A stretch of 26,285 nucleotides of DNA from Ophiothrix spiculata. Lineage: Eukaryota > Echinodermata > Ophiuroidea > Amphilepidida > Ophiotrichidae. The translations under genes and the position numbers were made by a program. Where the stretch lies: the NCBI GenBank assembly GCA_000969725.1, contig JXSR01S019452.1; one strand, written 5' to 3'. Under the pieces are notes generated by a model, which ran no database searches, had not been told where the DNA came from, and worked only from the letters and a program-made list of their open reading frames with translations. Shown here in pieces: positions 20,692 to 26,285 of the stretch. How positions within the stretch are numbered: position 1 is the stretch's first letter; every line of letters begins with the position of its first letter.

Positions 20692-21786
20692 CCCTCGTCT
20701 ACCCAGGGGGGGGGGGGGTTGTTGCAACCCCCCCCCCCCCCTAAGATTTTTCCCCGCTGCATAAAAACGCAAAAGCAACCGACCCCAGGCATTTGGGTAA
20801 TCTCTTTTACATCCCTTGCGGTCATTTTGATGAAAACATTAGGGGGGTACCACCTAAGGTGGGGTTAGGGTAGGCCGTCAACGTTGGGGTGTAGGGGGGG
20901 GGGTTGGTGAAGCCCCGGAAAATTTTAAGTCGCCATTTTGAAAAATATATGCATGCTATGAACAGTCCGGTCCAACTGCCCATTTAGGAAAGGTTGCCTG
21001 ATACGGCAGCACCTTTCCCAATCTGGCAAGCATGAATACCCACAATGCACTGTGCCATTAATAATGTTTACTTTTATAATTTGAAATATCCTTGAATATA
21101 AGAGTTTATTTACTATTTCTTTCAACAAATGTCAACTCAAAAAGGGTTTCAACATTTTACAATTAAATACTATTTGTTTACTTTATTTAAATTTGAATTA
21201 GGAAAACCGTTAAAAACGGTTATATCATTTTAAATACTTTCCTCCTGGTCAACATTTTTTTCGCCTGGTGAAAACCCTCCAAATATAACCCTCTTGCTGT
21301 GTACCAAAAATCATCTCCAACCGAAGTGTCGTTTAGTTCACAGCTAAGATTTTTAAAAATACAATAGGCCTCGCAGTGCATTCTGGGTATTATGCTTGCC
21401 AGATTGGGAAAGGTGCTGCCGTATCAGGCAACCTTTCCTAAATGGGCAGTTGGACCGGACTGATGAAGCTGAAACTTGCAGGGCATGTTAGAATTATCAT
21501 TTCCCTTCTTTATTAGCAAAAATCCCGACGAAATTCGGTCATTTAGAACTTTTATAGCAAAATTTTGATTTTGGTGGCCATTTTTGCCAAAATCCTGATT
21601 TTTCCGAATTTCGACCTTTATGACGTCATAATTACGTAACGCCTTGGCCGATTTTTGTGATCTTGGTATCATTGGATAGGGGAAGACCACACCTATCTAT
21701 TAATAGCAAAACCAAGTTCATAGGGGGTTCCGTCCCCCCCCCCCTTGGGTAGACGTGTTACAAAAAATAGCCTGGGTAGACGAGGG
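20692..21786. mobile_element. piggyBac-like MITE inserted at TTAA in the LINE
   Basis: Flanked by TTAA at 20688-20691 and 21787-21790, with terminal inverted repeats CCCTCGTCTACCCAGG and CCTGGGTAGACGAGGG. Deleting it with one TTAA restores LINE reading across the site (VSAR-L-SGVINANG). TTAA duplication with CCCT ends is the piggyBac pattern; Kolobok also uses TTAA, so the superfamily is probable rather than proven. Inside the ends are G- and C-runs of 11-14 bases. Net of a nested 500-bp element it is about 590 bp, with no transposase. A diverged copy is at 14550-15215. Confidence 0.9.
20963..21462. mobile_element. 500-bp long-TIR MITE nested in the piggyBac-like MITE
   Basis: Terminal inverted repeats of about 90 bp (20963-21052 and 21374-21462) begin CAGTCCGGTCCAACTGCCCA and are almost identical between the two ends. 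ATGAA is duplicated at 20958-20962 and 21463-21467, a likely 5-bp target duplication. The uninterrupted relative at 14731-14760 has TATGCATGCTACGAGGCTGA at this point, which confirms an insertion. The interior is AT-rich and non-coding. The superfamily is not clear to me. Minus-strand frames at 20925-21128 and 21424-21690 are shadows. Confidence 0.9.
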
Positions 21787-22982
21787 TTAAGTGGTGTTAT
21801 TAATGCAAATGGTCTTATTGATCAGTTTCACAGTGCTTTTAGACCACGGCATAGTATTGAGACGGCAATTTTAAGGGTAGAAAATGATATCTTGGCTGCT
21901 ATGGATGAGGGAAATGTCACCACTCTCATTCTCTTAGATCTTTAATAGCGCTGCTTTCGACACAGTGGATCATAACATTTCGCTGTGCAGACTCAGAGAT
22001 TTCATTGGTTTACGCGGCAGCGCGCTTAGCTGGTGCCAATCACACTTGAGAAACAGACTACAATATGTGCGCATTGGCAATTCCACTTCTTAGTACCACG
22101 GGGATCCATCCTGGGACCCTAGTGGTTTGCAGTTTATACATACCCTGTTCATGAAATCATTCTCAAACACAAATTGTAGTATCATGTCAATGGCGATGAC
22201 AGGCAATATCTTTCAAACAAATCCAGCAGATTGCGGATGAAACTGTTAAGTGTATTGAACATTGTATATATAAAATTCTTCAGTAGATGTGGGAAAATGT
22301 CCTCGAACTTTATAATGATGAGAAAACAAAGCTTATATTAATTGGATCAAAACATTTTCTAAAAGAAAATAATTTACCGCACATCACAATACTTGGAGAC
22401 GCCAACATCTTTCCATCAATAAGTGCTCTTAATCTAGGTGTTATTTTTGACTCATCGATGTATTTTAAAGAGCATAATTCTAACATATTTTTTCTGACTC
22501 ATTTAACATCAGAAACATTGACAGAATAAAGGAATATTTGAATGCTCTGCTACTGAACAAATTGTACAAAGTTGTGTAACCTTATGTCTTGATATGGGAA
22601 ACCCGTTTCTTTTTGGTCTAACTCAAGAACAAATTGCTCGTCTTCAGCGCATGCAAAACTCTGCAGCTCGCCTTATGACTTCAAAAAGAAAAATATTGTC
22701 ATATCACCCCGGTGCTAAACAAGTTGCATTGGTTGCCTGTAAGTGACAGAATTGTGTACAAATTGTTACTCCTTGTTTACAAGTCACTTCATGAGCTTGC
22801 ATTAGATTAAATCAGCTGTCTCCTTCATATCATACATTCCTGCTCCTACACTCCGTTCAAGCTTTTTGTGTTGCTGCGCCACGCTGTGGAACAACTTACC
22901 GGATCACGTCAAGTCTAGCATATCACTTGCTGAATTTAAACATAAACTCAAATCATATCTCATGAAGCAAGCATTTCTATGA

Positions 22983-23314
22983 TGTATATTAATGGTGTTT
23001 TGATTTTTTTAAGTTCTTTTTCTATGCATGTATTCTGTATATATTTTGTTGTAGTGCAAGATTTGAGTTCATGTTTTGGTGGATTTGTGATCATTATAAA
23101 TCCACATTATTATAATTTGTTATTGTTGTAATCAAAAACAACACTAGACATATGGTATAATTCAAATAGTGTGAAAGAGATATATTTTCTTGTGGTCCTG
23201 TACTGTTTGCACATTTTAATAGGTGCAATCCTCTATATTATATGCATAGGGATAGCATAATATAATTCTGACATGCTTAATAGAATGATGGTGGTCATAA
23301 AAACTCCATAAAAA
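22983..23314. other. LINE 3' UTR and flank; no gene
   Basis: T-rich sequence follows the LINE stop codon and probably includes its 3' UTR up to about 23150. The exact 3' end and tail could not be fixed. Confidence 0.45.
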
Positions 23315-23823
23315 AAGGCCAGATTCCTTTTATCCGTGTGCGGCGCGGTTGTGGTGCGTTTTGTACTGTAAGAGTACTGGTACATGTAGTGGTACAATTT
23401 TAAAACACACGATTGAATTGAGATGAATGGTATCATGTTTGAAGCTGAGATTCAATTTTGTCTGTCCGTTTTTTAATGCGGTTTCATTTCAGCGTCTTCT
23501 TATATTGAAAGGTTTCCACATGATAAAAACGCATTCAAAACGGATGAATTGCTTCAGGGACCGATTCAGGTAAACGCATGGGTTTCCGGTTAGCCGCACC
23601 GCAAACGGACAGGATAAAAGGAATCACTCTTGCTAAAAACCATTATATTGATTCAAAACACATTGCATGCGGAATCGTAATGAAAACGGACGGTCAAAAT
23701 TTAATCTCAGCTTAAACCTAATCCTATTCAATCATATGCTTTAAATTATACAATTACCAGTTACCCTTACAGTGCAAAACTCATCGCAACCGCACCGCAA
23801 ACGAATAATAGGAATCTGACCTT
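23315..23823. mobile_element. Foldback MITE with a third internal end copy
   Basis: The left end (AAGGCCAGATTCCTTTTATC, then CGGTTGTGGTGCG) pairs with the right end at about 23680-23823, whose complement reads AAGGTCAGATTCCTATTATT, then TTTGCGGTGCGGTTG. The pairing extends through GCTGAGATT and GTCCGTTTT about 150 bp inside. A further reverse-oriented end-like block (GCCGCACCGCAAACGGACAG, then GATAAAAGGAATC) sits at about 23594-23628. Target duplications are not clear. The element is non-coding. Confidence 0.75.
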
Positions 23824-24117
23824 ATTGGTGATTGTCGGGCCGATAGGTATTGTTGCGATAAGGATATACGTCTTTCGTTTGATCAACTCTTATCATAACA
23901 TTGATAAATTTTGTCTAAAAATAGGATAAACTGTAAAAACAGCATACAGTAATCATTTTTTATTATATTTTCAAGTTTTTAAGGAATCAATTATTTTTCG
24001 CCACCGAGACGACGGAACGTCATGTTTATTGCAAGGTTTGGCCTACTTACATAAGTCGGACTTTCAAAATGTTTGACTTACATATGGAACAGAGTCTCTA
24101 GTTTTACAATTACATGA
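23824..24117. other. No recognisable gene
   Basis: AT-rich sequence with a CpG-rich patch (CCACCGAGACGACGGAACGT) at about 24001. No frame or repeat boundary was recognised. Confidence 0.4.
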
Positions 24118-24362
24118 ACTTTCACTTGTGATTTCAAGCCCATGATAAAGGTCAAAATTGCGTCTACAGACTACTTCGCAAAAGTTTATGCCTTTTTTAG
24201 CCGAAACCTCATAATTTCATGATGTTCTGACAATTCGATTGTTTTCAAATTTTGACAGATTGTAGGTTTGATACTTCTACTTGAATTGTAAATAATATTG
24301 TAAAAATATGTGGTGTTGATTTTGAGCGATAATGTAATAAAACCGCGTTGTTTTGCCTGAAA
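24118..24362 (+). repeat. Dispersed repeat 'family A', copy 3 (partial)
   Basis: Aligns with 8020-8252: GAAACCTCATAATTTCATGA, GACAGATTGTAGG, and GATAATGTAATAAAACCGCG ending TTTTGCCTGAA. Similarity stops at the same CCTGAA point where a LINE is inserted in copy 1. Confidence 0.8.
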
Positions 24363-24448
24363 AAACAGACTTTAACTGCGACTCTGAAATCTTCCCGTTT
24401 GAACTCTTTATTGCCTGTTTTTAATATCCAAATTATCTTAATTATAAT

Positions 24449-25623
24449 ATGTGACCCGTCATATCGAAAGGCATGGTTAATTTCGAGATACGGGCCATTG
24501 AAGCTGAGCATAGTACAAAACACGGCCAAATTAGAATTTCAGTGTAATCATATTAATCAGGTTCCAACATCCAAAATATAAGACAAATCGTTTAAAATCC
24601 GATATAAAAATCCTCTCTTCACTGTAAACTAAAACTAGTCAGTTATATGTTTGGCTAGCTTTAAACTAGTCGGTCAACCCTGTCATGCATGCTTGACTAG
24701 TTTATTCTAGTGGAGCAGATAGCCAAACTAGTCGAGCAAGCATGATCGACTAGCTTAAAATTGGTGCTAGTTTCGCAACCATTCTGGAGAAAAGTAGTCG
24801 GGCTTGATCGGTGGATTGACTAGATTAAAACTAGTCAAGCTATACATTGCAATAACAAGTTATGTCAAAGGTCATTCCTTTCACCTTGGAAAAGCTTATT
24901 TTTGAATTCTTACAACGGATCGAACTTGCCAAATCAGCTGTTACTGCACAGTGAGGTCACTCTTCTTTACCGATTTTTTTTTAATTGTATACTTAATAAT
25001 TATGTACTTCATATAATTTACACTATGAATTTATTATATAGCGTCTACCCATACTCCACATATGAGTGGTGCTCTGGCAAAATGAGCGGAAAGTCGCGAT
25101 TGAAAATTTTGAATAAATGGCTGCCAAAGTAAAAATATAGTGAAATGATCAAATTTCGTTTTTGACATAAAACGTATCAATGCATTAGTTTTAATCTATA
25201 CCTTGCGTTTTGAAGGTCAATTATGCCGGGAAGTGCAATTATTCACGGGTAATTGATCACGTTTTGCTATCATACACTATACTATTCAGTAACTTCCAAA
25301 TCGATTAGTCAATCTAACATGACTAGGTAAAAGCTAGTCCAGGTGGGCACCATCTGGACTAGCTTTTACCTAGTTTGGCCGTCAAGTTAAGGTTTTCAGT
25401 GTTCATTCAAGTTTTACCAGTACAGAAACTTTAAACTTGATTTTCTCAAAACTACAGTTTTTTGAATCAGCTTGATGCCATTTACCAATTTGAATGTAAC
25501 TTTGCTGTCAAATATCCAATAACTAAAAGCAAGGTGTCATTTTAAAGCTTAAAATATAATCTTTCAGATGAGACCAAAAAATTTTGGGACCCTTAAGGTA
25601 CCTTTCGATATGATGGGTCACAT
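24449..25623. mobile_element. Element with 23-bp GTGACCC inverted repeats, holding a nested element
   Basis: ATGTGACCCGTCATATCG plus AAAGG at 24449-24471 is the inverse of 25601-25623, with 22 of 23 positions matching. The CACTG/CTAGTC element at 24620-25401 lies inside. Net length without it is about 390 bp. A target duplication is not evident. No transposase frame is seen. Confidence 0.65.
24620..25401. mobile_element. CACTG-ended element with CTAGTC motifs, copy 2
   Basis: Begins CACTGTAAAC and ends GTTTTCAGTG, with TT on both sides as a likely 2-bp duplication. CTAGTC/GACTAG units fill the ends (about 24634-24845 and 25300-25380). They include a near-perfect palindrome of AGGTAAAAGCTAGTCCAG with its complement around 25325-25372. 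The middle (24850-25300) is motif-free and unrelated in detail to the middle of copy 1. No transposase is encoded. Confidence 0.75.
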
Positions 25624-25660
25624 TTGCAAGAAAAAGCTCTCTTTATACACGAATTTGTCA

Positions 25661-25723
25661 TGTAACGTTTGGTAACGTTTGTGACATTTTGCTATGTGTA
25701 ACTTTTGGTAATGTTTGTGACAT
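25661..25723 (+). repeat. Short tandem pair (27-bp unit, 36-bp period)
   Basis: TGTAACGTTTGGTAACGTTT followed by GTGACAT recurs at 25697-25723 with two changes. The unit itself contains an internal GTAACGTTTG doublet. Confidence 0.8.
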
Positions 25724-26285
25724 ATCATATTATTCACACACAACAAATGATTTAAAACTTTATTCAATGAATTTTCGGTTAATATTTAATATTTATCACA
25801 CAGAAAAATTATTAACATTATGCTTTTTTGCTGCACCTGTTAATCTGAAAGGGGTCAAATATAAGCTTTGGTTTGTATACATACAATAATCTGGCGTTGG
25901 GAAATAATTATGGAATTCAAATTGGGGTATCATTTGAAACTTATCTATACACACTGTGTTTTCATTGTAATTGAAATCAGTTTGATGCAGCAAATTGGTT
26001 CGATAATTATTGCCAAACTAAATTGAAAAGAAAATCCTGAACTTTGCACTGAAATTCAATGGCAATTATGGATTTCAGAACAAAGTTCATGTTTGTAAGA
26101 GTCCATACGTGTCGTACCTCCACTGTGTTTCTGTTGATATTGATGTCAGCATGAAGAATCTAACCTACGACCTTGAACACATTGATTAGCTTCAAGTGCA
26201 TTTGAGCAGTGTTCACACTTACACTGTTATACTGTTGGGCAATTATTTAGCGTTGGTTAAACTATGAACAACCCAATTGTTGGGT
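25724..26285. other. No recognisable gene
   Basis: Small frames at 25689-25889 (plus) and 25796-25993 (minus) show no domain. TTGATGC with neighbouring AATCAG appears at about 25469 and 25980 and may mark another repeat, but this is too short to define. Confidence 0.45.

Larger units (their letters stand above)
20119..22982 (+). pseudogene. L2/CR1-like LINE ORF2, degenerate and interrupted by MITEs
   Basis: The part before the insertion encodes SDDARAEKFSQFFNNKISG, then SCELDPVP-like and VNMSITEGIFPTSLKTAYIR, then RPVSNLGFL. After the insertion the frame resumes with VINANGLIDQFHSAFRPRHS and ETAILRVENDILAAMDEGN, then (after a 4-base frameshift at about 21942) AAFDTVDHNI. VPRGSILGP follows near 22098. 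The catalytic box expected as YADD reads NGDD at about 22190. The C-terminus carries LPVSDRIVYKLLLLVYKSLH and AEFKHKLKSYLMKQAFL with a stop at 22980-22982. Multiple stops and shifts plus the lost box mean it is dead. The endonuclease domain is absent. The motif set is that of the L2/CR1 group. Confidence 0.88.

Overview
This is AT-rich eukaryotic (animal) DNA with one recognisable host gene in a dense field of transposable-element remnants. Metazoan L2/CR1-like LINEs, a Penelope-like element, hAT-, piggyBac- and CACTA-like non-autonomous elements, an LRAT-domain gene with a splice acceptor, and recurrent TAGGCCTA motifs fit a marine invertebrate. I lean weakly towards an echinoderm, hemichordate or similar animal, but the species cannot be fixed from this window. 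There is no bacterial-type gene layout, CRISPR array, rRNA or tRNA.

Layout. 1-390: direct duplication (period 299) around a CATA microsatellite. 391-3255: no gene seen. 3256-4225: long-armed foldback element. 5598-6600: dispersed repeat 'family A', split by a LINE 3' fragment (5627-6061). 8020-8773: second family A copy, abutting a second foldback (8778-9992) that carries a hAT-type MITE (9114-9457) with intact 8-bp target duplications. 10355-10412: possible first coding exon. 11643-12247: assembly gap. 14550-15215: eroded copy of a piggyBac-like MITE. 15851-16623: LRAT-domain exon, the best host gene, followed at once by a reversed Penelope-like tail (16625-16800). 17799-18722: CACTG-ended element filled with CTAGTC motifs. 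18871-19247: C-terminus of a second LINE type with an ACG tail. 19733-20118: two Penelope-like pieces head to head. 20119-22982: broken L2/CR1-like LINE interrupted at TTAA by a piggyBac-like MITE (20692-21786), which itself holds a 500-bp long-TIR MITE (20963-21462). 23315-23823: another foldback MITE. 24118-24362: third family A piece. 24449-25623: element with 23-bp TIRs that contains a second CACTG/CTAGTC element (24620-25401).

The LRAT protein is predicted to be a membrane-anchored NlpC/P60-fold acyltransferase or thiol hydrolase. The donor after 10412 and the acceptor before 15851 are both phase 1, so these may be two exons of one gene whose intron of about 5.4 kb contains the gap and the eroded MITE. 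The rest reads as nested mobile-element history, and several insertions can be resolved to the base.
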